Shown: positions 21,261 through 30,979 of the stretch, one piece after another
Layout of the letters: each line of letters begins with the position of its first letter
Numbering within the stretch: the stretch's first letter is position 1
Source: Furcasterigmium furcatum
Lineage: Eukaryota; Ascomycota; Sordariomycetes; Glomerellales; Plectosphaerellaceae
Assembly: GCA_001599815.1 (NCBI GenBank)
Contig: BCIA01000004.1
Coordinates: 1,304,862 to 1,368,861, forward strand
Length of the DNA: 64,000 bases
Direction of reading: 5' to 3'
Notes under the pieces: generated by a model
Databases searched by the model: none
Seen by the model: only the letters and a program-made list of their open reading frames with translations
What the model was told of the DNA's origin: nothing
Translations under genes and position numbers: made by a program

Positions 21261-22849
21261 TCAGACATTGACCGTGGTCCCGATAGGGCCGAAGCGGATG
21301 TTGGACCACACGACAGCGCTGTCATCAGTCAGTACACTGAAGCACGATCACCAACTGCACAATGGACGGGGGACAACTCACTCCTGGGGAGGCCTGGCCC
21401 TAATCGCGGCCGGATTGTTTCCCTGCAGCTCACACTCGCCCCTCGCAGCGCCAGGTTGGCCCTCCATCTCGAGGGGGAAGACCGAGTCGAGCCACAAGTT
21501 CGAAGCGTAGTGCTGGACATGGGTCAGCATCAAAATTACTTACAAACGATCTATTAGTATGATCGACTCACATCATCGTTAATTGACAGGGCGAGGACAA
21601 GCGGCTGCCGCAGGATTTGGCTCTGGCGTTGGAAGCCGCCCAGCTCGAAGAACGTGTTCGGCTCTTGGAACACCCTCGCCTTGGTCTCGCAGTATTCGTC
21701 GCTGAGCCCACTGACCGCCGCACCGCCGAAGCCGTCGAGAACAGGGGCTGGCGCGTCGATCTTGACGCCGTCTTGGAGGAAGAACTGTGTCACTGCCTCG
21801 TCGGTGAACCGGGTGACGACGCTATCATTGTCAGTAAGTTCCCTTGATCACGGTTTAGCAGTAAGGACACCCACGTGAACGGCTCGTTCGTGTCGACCGT
21901 CTTGCCCCGGCCGAAGAAGTCCGTCGCGCCCACTCTGAAGGGGTTATAGTCGCATCCCGCGTTGTCACACTGCGGGAAGCGTGGGTGGTTGCAACCGTCG
22001 CCTAGGCACGTCTGGAAGCCGTCGCGGAGACAGGGCTTGGACGCCATCGAGTACGAGTTGGCGTTTGAGCTCCTAGAGACAACCAGTTAGTCAGTCCCCT
22101 TTTCTCGAGGACATATTTTGCCATTATCGACACTGAACTCACCACAAGGCAAACTCGGGACAGCACGCCCCCAGGGCGCCGATGCCGTTCTCCTCGTCAT
22201 ACGGCGAGGGCTCCCACCCCTCGACGTTTCCCTTGCCCGCCACCCACTTCTGGCTCCTCGTGCAGCTGGAATCGCAGTATCCCGTGCCGTATTTTGCTCC
22301 GGCCTTGTTGCCCGGGAACCGCGCCAGCCCGCCGTCGGCCTCCATGCCCACGAACTGCAGCGCGGCGTTCATCCCGCACTCGACCTTGGAAAGATCCACG
22401 TCGAACGCGAACTCATTGTCCAGCAGCGTGAACGTCTGGTACTTGTTCTGCTCTCCCAGCAGGAACACGCGCGACCCGTAGAACGTCCCGAACTGGCTGA
22501 TCGTCCTGTACCGCTGCGACAGCGCGCCGCCGGCGCCCGTGGTCGTGATGCCGTGGTCATTGCGGTAGTCGGCGCCCTCGATGGCGCAGCTCGCTGCGCA
22601 CAGGTCGCCGTCGGTGATGCACGCGGGAGACGTCCACTCGTTACCGATCCAGCAGCTCATAAAGCCGTCGGTCTCGTGATTATAGGCTCGCTCGTTGGCG
22701 TCGAGCACGACCGAGCCCGAGACCGGTTCGCAGCTGTCCGTAGCGTTGCAGCGATGCCAGCGGAGAGGCGGCGCACGTTCGAAGACGAAGTTGCCCGGGT
22801 GCTGGCCCGCGACAGCGGCGGCGAGGAAGACAACGACGAGGGCGTGCAT
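21261..22849 (-). CDS. secreted GH7 (cellobiohydrolase/endoglucanase family) homologue with altered catalytic motif
   Basis: Five exons, 22143-22849, 21875-22072, 21572-21821, 21382-21512 and 21261-21318, give 447 aa (1344 nt, all GT-AG). The signal peptide is MHALVVVFLAAAVAG. GH7 landmarks are clear: GSVVLDANERAYNHET, LLDNEFAFDVDLSKVECGMN, PGNKAGAKYGTGYCDSSC, KGNVEGWEPSPYDEENGIGA, VVTRF, NLWLDSVFP, GAARGECE and WSNIRFGP. The catalytic stretch, normally E-x-D-x-W-E, reads CCPEFALW joined over an intron to SSNANSYSMAS. The nucleophile Glu is kept, but the assisting Asp is Ala and the acid/base Glu is Ser. No cellulose-binding module or linker is present. It is probably a non-hydrolytic or altered homologue. 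Alternative splice sites that restore the motif were not found. Confidence 0.85.
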
Positions 22850-23760
22850 CGTGGGTAGTAGTAAGAGTGCAGGTCTGAAAGGTAGAGAAAAGATGCAGGG
22901 CGAGTTATGAGGCGTTCTTGAGACTGGACTCGGAGCTATCGGCACCCTTTATGTGTTCTGAGCTCGCCGGAGTCGCGAGCGGGTGAGACGCAAGAAACTG
23001 GACATGAACTTGGAACAAATCCTTCCACCCAGCCCAACAACACCCTCAAGTCAAAACCGGCAGCATGCTGACTCTGCAGCATGCAACGCCGTCATTTGAC
23101 CTTTTCCCCATGTTTGTCCGCTGACTGTCCCACTGCTGAAGCGAGGGGAGAGCACTGCCACGGGTGTCAGAAACGTTATATGAACTCCCCTTCCCTCGGA
23201 AGACGATGCTCCATATGGACGCACCGCAGTCCTGCTTTCGTCGTCACACGCCACTTTTGCCCACATTGGGATGGACACAGATATGATTCATTCTTCGTCA
23301 TAGGCTAAACCGCATTATTCTGCATTATATCTGTGCAGGAGAACACCGTACAGTGCTCATGATACGCGGATTTGGTGCTCGGGGCTACGTATCTTGTCGC
23401 CGAGGTAGAAACCAACACGGACTGTATGCGCTGATGCCGGGAGAAGTTAGTCAAAGAAAATGTAGGGTACTTTAGATAGTCCGAATAAGTTTGCTTGGAT
23501 ATGAGAATTGAACTTTTCAAGGTTCCATGTGAAGTCCATTGGTCGACGTAGTCGCTCCGAGACCAGACCTCTTTTCTGTGACCCTCAGCTCTTAAAACTG
23601 TCCGGAGGAGGCACTTGGAATGCTGGAAAGGGTAACTGGGGATAATAGATACCTAATTAAGACTTTCTATTCCTAAGAGGGACATGGGTTTCAGGAGGTC
23701 CTTCACCCACGTAGCTGAAGGCTCAATGATCCATGTTCTATCATTGCCCCTCAAAAAAGC
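22850..23760. other. promoter of the GH7-like gene and intergenic region
   Basis: About 0.9 kb between the GH7-like start and the 3' end of the membrane hydrolase. It includes one GGCTAA motif (separate entry). No gene was recognised. Confidence 0.45.
23303..23308 (+). promoter_or_regulatory. XYR1/XlnR-like motif upstream of GH7-like gene
   Basis: GGCTAA at 23303-23308, about 455 bases upstream of the GH7-like start. It matches the activator core also found in the glycosidase-transporter promoter. A single hexamer is weak evidence. Confidence 0.25.
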
Positions 23761-25317
23761 TCACACCGCCCCCTTTCTCGACGCATACCGCTCCATGACC
23801 CTCGCCAGCAACGGCAGATGCGCCTTGCTCAAGAAGGCCTGCCCGTGATCCAAGCCATCCAGGTAAATCAGCTCCAGCCCCTCGACCCCCATCCACTTCT
23901 CCGGCGTCGCCCCCCACAGCGCTCGATCAGCCTCAGCGTGCTTGCAATCTCCGGAGTAAACATATGACGCCACCGCATCCGGGTCCGTCACGTTATCCCT
24001 GCCGCCCATGATGACCGTCGTGCGGCGGAGGCCTCCTTGAAGTGCTGGTGGTAGTCCTTCTTCGACGGGCTTGGGAATCAGGTCGGACCGCCTGAGCTGC
24101 ATCTCGCGCCAGCAGATCCGCCGCGCGAGGGCGTGGGCGACGTTCGAGTCTGACGCTACGGCGAGCCAGATCTGCAGTTCGTTGGCGTGGCGCGGCTTTC
24201 GCCGGGTGAAGTTGTATGCCACGTTGGGGAGATGTAGGAGCAGGCTGACGGGGTCCAGGACGATGAGGGAGTGGATGGCGGGCCCGATGGCGGGATCACG
24301 GAGCAACGGGCCGACGTAGAAGCTGCCGAAGGACTGCACGGTGAGGACGAAGTCCTTTCCAAAGTTCCGGTCTGTGGACTGGTGGTGCGCGACGATGGTC
24401 GAGATGGCCCGTGTAATGTCGGCGGTCGCCGGGAGGGGCTTGGTGATGCGGCACGATACCTGCAATATCTCGACGGCGATGATGCCCACATTCCTGGGGA
24501 GGAGGTATAGCAGCGGCAGGTACGGCAACATGCCGACGCCGATGCCGTGGACAAGGACGATGGGTCGGTGGGTGCTTGACTTGTGCGGCCGGTAGAAGTA
24601 GCTCATGTTGGGCGCTTTCGAGGCGCGCGGCGTGAAGACTGTCAAGGGCCGGAAGGGAAACGTCGTGAAGAAGGACGACATGTACTGGCGGTAGAATCGA
24701 AACCCGAGAGCGAACATGCCCGCTGTCGCGAACAAATCGACGAGGCCGATGACGACGTACCACAGGAGGCTTCGGTGCAGCATGCGCACCCGGTCGAAGT
24801 TGAGCCTGATCATGTCGGCCTCGCCCCGGCCGTCCTGGATCGGTCGCCCCCGTTTCTCCTCCACAAGCTTGACCAGCTCCTCGAGCTCCTCGTCGTCATC
24901 GCCAGGCGGGCCTTGCCGTTCGAAGATGGCCCATAGAAGCCAGTCCTTGACATTCTCGCGCCTGATGTCTTCCAGTTGCCCGTTCATTGCCCATTTTTTC
25001 TGAAAGATGTCCACATCAGGAATGTTATCGAGACACTCGACGAAGAGCTGCCTGCGCTCCATGCGACTGAGGGGCGACGGTCTGTACCCGGGCTTTTGCA
25101 GGTAGTGCCGGTACGGCAGGAAGAATCCCAGGTACCAGAGGATCTCGATCAGTCCCCAGACCTCGATGACGATTGAGACGGGATGCGATATGCCGGGCAC
25201 GCCGAAGATGGCGGCGACCAGGATGAAGTAGACAAGGCATGCGACAGCGGGATAGCCGAAGAGGATGCCGCCGGCGGTGACCAGCACCCACTCGGCGCGA
25301 CTCTGGCCAACGAGCAT
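23761..25317 (-). CDS. membrane-anchored alpha/beta hydrolase
   Basis: A 518-aa single-exon protein. Hydrophobic segments lie at about residues 9-38, 45-67 and 185-208, so it should be anchored in a membrane, probably the ER (inference). A charged cytosolic or linker region (DDDEELEELVKLVEEKRGRP) lies between. The hydrolase part begins near residue 240: RPIVLVHGIGVGMLPYLP (oxyanion loop), FVLTVQSFGSFYVGPLL with the Ser of the nucleophile elbow (Q-S-F-G-S, not the standard GxSxG), VIMGGRDNVTDPDA with the likely Asp, and LDGLDHGQAFLS with the likely His. All triad members are present. Such large fungal lipase-like proteins are poorly characterised and the substrate is unknown. Confidence 0.75.
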   Translation of the reverse strand: MLVGQSRAEWVLVTAGGILFGYPAVACLVYFILVAAIFGVPGISHPVSIVIEVWGLIEILWYLGFFLPYRHYLQKPGYRPSPLSRMERRQLFVECLDNIPDVDIFQKKWAMNGQLEDIRRENVKDWLLWAIFERQGPPGDDDEELEELVKLVEEKRGRPIQDGRGEADMIRLNFDRVRMLHRSLLWYVVIGLVDLFATAGMFALGFRFYRQYMSSFFTTFPFRPLTVFTPRASKAPNMSYFYRPHKSSTHRPIVLVHGIGVGMLPYLPLLYLLPRNVGIIAVEILQVSCRITKPLPATADITRAISTIVAHHQSTDRNFGKDFVLTVQSFGSFYVGPLLRDPAIGPAIHSLIVLDPVSLLLHLPNVAYNFTRRKPRHANELQIWLAVASDSNVAHALARRICWREMQLRRSDLIPKPVEEGLPPALQGGLRRTTVIMGGRDNVTDPDAVASYVYSGDCKHAEADRALWGATPEKWMGVEGLELIYLDGLDHGQAFLSKAHLPLLARVMERYASRKGAV

Positions 25318-26099
25318 GGTGTTGCTAGAAAAAGAAAAGGAAAAAGTCGCGGGCCGCTCAGTTCATACAAGGTGTGGCCTTCATTTGGATCGGTCGAGGT
25401 TGTGTGGGATGTTTTGTGTGTCGATCGAGATGATAATCTCGTGACAATCCCAACGGCCACGAAATACCGAGGTCCAAGTCAGTATTTGAACCCGTCGAAT
25501 CAAATCGGGGTAGCAGTGCGTTCATCCCAGGGGCGAAACACCTATCGCGGACGTGCCTTGGGGTTTCTCCCATCATCCCCATTTCGGGCATAGGTGGGAG
25601 ATGAGATGAAACACATTCTGTCGCCTCACTCTAGGCTGTTAATCCTATCAACTTATAGTGCATAGCTCGGCCGGCCGGACGTTTTCAAGCGCCAAGGGGC
25701 TAGTATAAGCGCTTTTAGACCTCATTTCGGGGCAGGCCACGACTCTAGAGGTCCCAGTTTTCCATTAGCAGGCCCTGGAGTAGACGAAAATGAGAGATTC
25801 CCTTCAATGCGTCGCCGGCAATAAAAAGTCTGTCGATGGCGTTGGGGATGACTGACATGAGGGGTGGTGGTGCCGGCGGCGGTTGGTGGAGGTGATGATG
25901 TCTTCTTGCGAATAGAGTAGAAAAGAAGCAACCAAGATTCAGCCACTCAGTTGAGTCACATCTGCCGCCCACAGATCGAAAGTTTATTACACTTGGATTA
26001 CTATAAACATGGCCTAGTTCCTGTCCTCCGCTCAGGTTACGGATTTCTCAACTCACACTCCATCGCCGAAAAGAAACTCGGTCTATCACATATCACGCC
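25318..26099. other. intergenic, no gene recognised
   Basis: About 0.8 kb. It would contain the promoters of the membrane hydrolase (to the left) and of the F-box locus (to the right). No clear coding frame. Confidence 0.4.
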
Positions 26100-26850
26100 A
26101 TGTCTTCAACGTCACCCGGCCAGAATCAATGGCATCCAACATGGGCATGGGATTGCTTGCCTCCGGAAATCCACGTTCTCATCCTGAAATACCTAATGCA
26201 AGACGGCTGCACACTGGCTCAGTTCGCCACAGTATCTCGAGAGTGCAAACAGAACTTGAGCCATAACTTCGCCAGGATCAAACTCACGCCGTCGCGCCTG
26301 GTCAACTTCAGTTCCATGATTCAACGCAATCGGGGTCTTGTTGGCTATATCTGGTTCTGCCTGGAACTTGATGATTACCATTGCACTACGTGCGCCCTAC
26401 CCGTCCACCGCTCTCAGAAGATGAGCCCCAGGTACAGAAAAATGTCCAATCACCACGGTATTCTAGAATCTGTTCTCGACTTTCAGCACATGGGATTCCA
26501 ATGGCGATCTGATACTCTATATTAGTATCTTCTCGCCCAGCGACTCGAAACATTGGTTTCCGTATCTGACCTTTCTACCCGATATCCCCTCGCACATGCT
26601 GGGTGGCTGCGGAACGAAAGACCATGATGGCCCTCAACAGGCTTATCTCGACACCGTCCATGGCCCGTCTCGTTTTCAGTGAGAGGATCACGGGAACGCT
26701 TTTTCAGACTCTGTTCGACAGGCCCAGCGGTTGTCTTGCGATATGGATCATGATCCGGATGTCGTCCTGGAAAATGGGATCACACGCTCATTGGCATTGG
26801 ATACCTTCGCTGAGAGCCAGCTAGCCACGTTCACTTCCCCGCGGGGCTGA
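26100..26850 (+). pseudogene. F-box protein gene, broken
   Basis: The frame from ATG 26100 encodes an F-box near its N-terminus: WDCLPPEIHVLILKYLMQDG followed by TLAQFATVSRECKQN. It ends at a TAG at 26523-26525. The bases right after continue in another frame with ISIFSPSDSKHWFPYLTFL, a run typical of a large fungal F-box family, so two bases appear to be missing in a TATAT run (or an unusual splice is needed). That second frame meets a TGA near 26682 but continues with protein-like sequence (NAFSDSVRQAQRLSCDMD) to about 26849. At least two lesions make a working protein unlikely. F-box proteins link substrates to SCF ubiquitin ligases. Confidence 0.6.
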
Positions 26851-27479
26851 AAACTATACATGTGCCTGATCGGCAACCTGCGCTAGTGCGGTCTCACAGT
26901 TATGGCGGTCTGGGCTCGCTTTCTGGAGATGGCCTACTCTGGACCTTAACGAACAACGAATCCAGGCATCTTGCCGCATCAGCCGTGGGCACGGGGACGC
27001 CCGGCCTGCATTGGAGCATTGCAATGCGTCCAATAGCAGACTATTGCAACACCCCATGGTCTGATATTTCTTGCAGATGATTGGTCTAACACCCCCACGA
27101 AGCCACAATGTCCGAGACAAAGGCTGATCGTGCTCACCAATGCCCATGCTCCAGGACAGGAATGAATGCTGATGGGGCTGGCTGAAAATGGCGATTTGGC
27201 AACTTACCTTCAGCTGTTCCACCTGTTGTACGATGAAGGAAAATATTCTTCCAGTTTTGACGGCGGGAGTTGAGAACTAGAGTTGCAGAGAACGGAATTA
27301 TAAAGTCCCCCCAGTCCCCATTCTGAACAAAATGCACCATGATCAACACATCTCGCTCACATCCTCCACCCGCACCAAACTCATCCCCGTATTCAGTCTC
27401 CTCGCTATCAAGCAATTTCAACCCTTTACTGCAATATCTACTCTAGGTTCGTTGAAACAGTCGTCAGCACCTCGTCACC
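26851..27479. other. intergenic, possible F-box gene remnant then promoter
   Basis: About 0.6 kb with no accepted gene. The left part may still be decayed F-box coding sequence. The right part is the pyrimidine-rich leader of the 386-aa gene. Confidence 0.35.
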
Positions 27480-28640
27480 ATGTCCTCCGTCCGCAGGCTC
27501 AACTGGTTCGAGTCGGAATTCGACGCCAAGAACATCATGGCCAACGGCTGGAACTTGCAGGTTGCCAAGGCCGTGGCCTCCAACAGCGGCACACCCTCTT
27601 ACAACCTGGTCTGGCAGTCCAGGACCCTCGCTCCGATCACGTCAATCTCATGGAAGGCCGAGTATGGTCTTGCCTGGACTGCGCAGGTGCCTGGCCAGGG
27701 CGTCCGGATCCAGGTCACCGGAAAGTGGCAAGCCTGTAACATTGGTGAATCTTTCGACATCAACCCCATCGGTTACTGGCAGCGGTCCAGCAGGCCAGTC
27801 GACCCTAATGATGCCGGCTGGCTCAACGTCGGCAACATCGACTATTCGTATCCCGGCGTGCTCGGCATTCACATTGTGGTCGGCATTCGTAACGCCGACA
27901 CGGGCTTGTTTGAGCCGATTTTCATTGATCAAGCCACACTTGGTCCTGGAAGCTCTGGCCGGTATCAGCCTCGGGAAACCATCAGCTGGTGGCTCGAGGG
28001 CAGTAACCAAAGCGGGCAGGTCGTCACCAACGCCAGAGGCCGTTCGACCTGGAAGGACATGGACTTCAGCAACCCCAGTGACCCTCTGACTGGCGCCTTC
28101 GAGTGGTCGACTTCCTTCCTTACTGCCAGCGGCAACTGGGTCATCAGCCCGGGGGGCGCACCCCAGATGCACGCGGCCCCGCCTCCTTCGGAGCTGAATG
28201 CTCCCTGGGGCCTCGGTGGCGAGCCACCAATACCCCTGCAGCTCGACGATGCCCGTTGGACTGTCACCTTCGCCAACCCGCCGACTCGCGCTGGATTGGC
28301 GTCCGCTGCTAGTGCACTCTATAGCCAGCTCAAGGGCAAGTTCAACAAGGTCGAAATCACCATTGAGGGAACCAGCGGCGACAAGCTTGGCATCTCATAT
28401 GAGGCCGGTAACGGCGGCGCCCCTGGCACCGTTGCCTTCCTGGGTGACTCTCCCGGCGCTTCTGGAGACCCTGTGGACACCATTGATCAGGCTCTAAGGG
28501 AGTTGCAGGGCAGGGGTGACATCCCCCGCGACCAGGCCTGGGTCATCTCGCCGACTACACTGCCGAGTTCGTTGTCTCTGGGCGGCCCCATTTCGTATGG
28601 CCAAGGATCCTTCGGCCAGACATGCTCCAACGGAGTTTGA
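27480..28640 (+). CDS. unrecognised 386-aa protein
   Basis: Single exon, start in context caccATGtcc. No signal peptide, membrane segment or known domain was recognised. The first 170 residues alternate hydrophobic and polar residues with many Trp (NWFESEFDAKNIMANGW, ISWKAEYGLAWTAQVPGQG, ITGKWQACN-like), suggesting a beta-sandwich. A middle Pro/Gly-rich segment (APPPSELNAPWGLGGEPP, about 228-245) separates it from a C-terminal region with a Ser/Ala helix and repeated Gly-Ala-Pro stretches. Unbroken frame, GC-rich third positions and a good start context support a real gene. Function unknown. Confidence 0.65.
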   Translation: MSSVRRLNWFESEFDAKNIMANGWNLQVAKAVASNSGTPSYNLVWQSRTLAPITSISWKAEYGLAWTAQVPGQGVRIQVTGKWQACNIGESFDINPIGYWQRSSRPVDPNDAGWLNVGNIDYSYPGVLGIHIVVGIRNADTGLFEPIFIDQATLGPGSSGRYQPRETISWWLEGSNQSGQVVTNARGRSTWKDMDFSNPSDPLTGAFEWSTSFLTASGNWVISPGGAPQMHAAPPPSELNAPWGLGGEPPIPLQLDDARWTVTFANPPTRAGLASAASALYSQLKGKFNKVEITIEGTSGDKLGISYEAGNGGAPGTVAFLGDSPGASGDPVDTIDQALRELQGRGDIPRDQAWVISPTTLPSSLSLGGPISYGQGSFGQTCSNGV

Positions 28641-29154
28641 GTTGGCGCCTAGAGCGATGCAACCGTCGCCGCCTTCGTGGGAGAATCGACCCCGTGTTCC
28701 CCTCGTTGCTAGTGACAGCAGAAGAGTTCAGCCAAGACTCCCGACCTAGAGAGACACACGCTGCAGATGCATCACGTGGCTACCGGCAGAAGGTCTTTAA
28801 GCCTATCAATCGCTTCATCGCTTAGCATAAGTTCTCGTCCTCGTCGTCGCCCTCAATCGAAGTAACATATTCTACCTGTTCTTGTTCCGCCATTCAATGA
28901 CGGTGATCCGGGCACGTTATGTCTACATCGTATGCGTTATCTTGCATCGTATGCGTTATTCTTGCATCGTATGCGTTATCCTTACGCACCTTCACCATCC
29001 TTCGCCGTAAGACACGGCTTGTTTCGCGCCCGAGTCAAAGAGTCAACAATCCAGGGGTGTATAAATGCCCCCTCCTTCTAGGTTCTCGCCACTGTGTTCA
29101 ACGTCACGCCATCCGGTTTCTCAATCGCAGACACAGATCCCATCTAGCACAGTC
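28641..29154. other. intergenic with a short tandem repeat
   Basis: About 0.5 kb between two co-directional genes. It holds the 3-copy repeat listed separately and the promoter of the GFA-domain gene (tataaatg near 29060). Confidence 0.4.
28926..28979. repeat. three-copy tandem repeat
   Basis: The 15-mer catcgtatgcgttat occurs at 28926-28940, 28945-28959 and 28965-28979, joined by cttg or tcttg. It lies about 180 bases upstream of the GFA-domain gene start. Confidence 0.8.
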
Positions 29155-30208
29155 ATGGCCGGCACATCACAACCCCTCCAAACCTACCGCGGCAACTGCC
29201 ACTGTGGTCTGTTCGTCTACGAGGCTGACATCCCCACGATCACCACCTTGACCGAATGCAACTGCAGCCTCTGTTCTAAGAGGGGTTATCTCTGGGTCTT
29301 TCTCTCTTCCTCTGAGAAGATGAGGGTGGTCAAGGGAGACGAGAACGCATTGACGAGCTATTCATTTGGTTCCACGCCGACGCACCACAAATTTTGTCCA
29401 CAATGCGGCACAGGTGTGTTGTCTCGAAAGCTCACAGATCTGACAGACAGTGCCTTTGCAATCAATGTGAGTTTCTACATTGGATGCGAAGCCTAGAATA
29501 GGGTCCCCAACTAACCAAATGTTCCCAGGCGCACGCGATTCAAGACCTAGACACGTGGTCGCTGGATCGTACACCGTAGGTCCTGAAACTTGGAGAGCAC
29601 CAAGCATCCATGCTAACTATTGATTAGGTTCGACGGAGCTTCAATGGGGTCCAAGTACGAGCATCCGAGGTACACCGGGCCTCAGCCCGCCGAAGAAATC
29701 AGCAACGGCAGGATATATACGGGAAGTTGCCATTGCGGCCGCGTCCAGGTAGCGCTGTCTAGCAAGCCCATCGATGAGACGTTCTCGGAGCCAATTGCCG
29801 AGTGCAAATGCAGCATCTGCGAGAGGGCAAGTCTAGCCTGTTTGTCCTTAGAGTTGCTGAGAAATATTAACCGCCATACTACAGAATGCGTACGTCTGGA
29901 TATGGCCGCTCGGCGTCAACGTGGCCCTGCACGGATCTGAAGGGGACATTGGGATGTATCACTGCGGGCGCGGAGTGATGGCCAAGTCATTCTGCCGAGT
30001 TTGTGGTGTCCCCTTGACGAATGTGCCAGTGGAGTTGAGCGAGGATGAAGTACTGAAGTTGACGGATGATGAACGGCAAGGATATCAAATGATCAAGTTG
30101 ACGCATCCGGTGAATCTTCGAGTCTTAGAAAGCCTTGATCTACAACAGCTAAACATTCCAAGGCTCACTGCAGGGCTGGACCTACCGCCGAAGTATATTA
30201 ATCCATAA
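29155..30208 (+). CDS. protein with two GFA (glutathione-dependent formaldehyde-activating / CENP-V) domains
   Basis: Four exons, 29155-29466, 29529-29575, 29628-29826 and 29885-30208, give 293 aa (882 nt). The third intron (29827-29884) has a GC donor in an ideal context (AGG|gcaagt); it restores the conserved CSICERNAYVW. The zinc-binding motifs of the GFA fold occur twice: GNCHCG, CNCSLCSKRG and FCPQCG in the N-terminal half; GSCHCG, CKCSICERN and FCRVCG in the C-terminal half. GFA domains are beta-fold zinc proteins; some bind S-hydroxymethylglutathione, but most fungal members have no known substrate. Cytosolic by lack of targeting signal. Another double-GFA gene lies about 6.6 kb away. 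Confidence 0.88.
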
Positions 30209-30245
30209 GTGGAAGCGGCTAGGAATGGTTACCTAGGTAGAGACA

Positions 30246-30405
30246 TTGAGTTATCCGATCATCAGAAAGCTTACGAGGAGGAGAGATTAATATAACGGTT
30301 ATTCCTCTCGTCTTTAGTTCATTATATATCTTACTTAGTTCTATTATTTAAGATAAGTATATCTTTACGTTCTATCTTATACTAAGTATCTTACCTTAGA
30401 TGAAA
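30246..30405 (-). pseudogene. RIP-degraded duplicate of the 5' end of the Clr5-ankyrin gene
   Basis: Aligns without gaps to 34622-34781, the first exon and intron of the neighbouring Clr5-ankyrin gene, in the same orientation. Shared blocks include gagttatccgatcat, gaggagaga and tcctctcgtctt. Between them nearly all differences are C-to-T or G-to-A; for example gccgcatatccc reads attatatatctt. This transition bias in a duplicated stretch is the mark of repeat-induced point mutation. Similarity fades after about 30405 into AT-rich sequence. Confidence 0.75.
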
Positions 30406-30979
30406 ACTATGATAATATATTACTCGCCTAAGTTATATATTTAATGTATAGTATACTTATAGCCTTTATTTCTAACGGGTAAATACTGTAGCGATTTATC
30501 TTAGTAATTTTAGTGTTATATATTACTATACTTGAGAATGTATGAAGAGCAACATATGCAAGAACGCTCTTCTTAAGACCAAAGGTTGCTCTCAATACGT
30601 AAACATACGTGGACGTATGACGGAAATCCGCGTCTGGAAATCATGTGTCTGTCCAGGCGGAAGACAAGATCACCTCAGTCGACGTGGATCTCATGTCCAT
30701 GGATATCCCAGTGAGCAGCTTACTCATCAACTGACTCCTCAGAGTATCTTGAGATAGGTCATAACTCGAGGTACTTTATTATAGACAGCATACTCATGTT
30801 TGTGAATTCGCTCTAATCTAGCGAGTATATTTCACTCGATTAAGCGTATCTCACCTGACGAGACCACGACCGAGGCCCCGATCTCTCCAGAAATATTCTA
30901 GGTCTACCACAGAGATTGTTCCATTGCGTATTTGGTTGGAAGCCGCGTATCAAGTTGCTCCTCCGAAAACATAGACTGC
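30406..30979. other. AT-rich then ordinary intergenic sequence
   Basis: The first 130 bases are strongly AT-rich and probably belong to the RIP-affected relic. The remainder up to the Clr5-ankyrin stop has normal composition and no gene. Confidence 0.4.

Noticed and set aside
22142..22143. Alternative splicing to restore the GH7 catalytic Glu and Asp
   Set aside because: No other GT or GC donor or AG acceptor near 22073-22142 yields the canonical motif in frame.
30270..30540. Reading the AT-rich stretch as a centromere or replication origin
   Set aside because: It is short and its first half aligns with the neighbouring gene, so RIP decay explains it.
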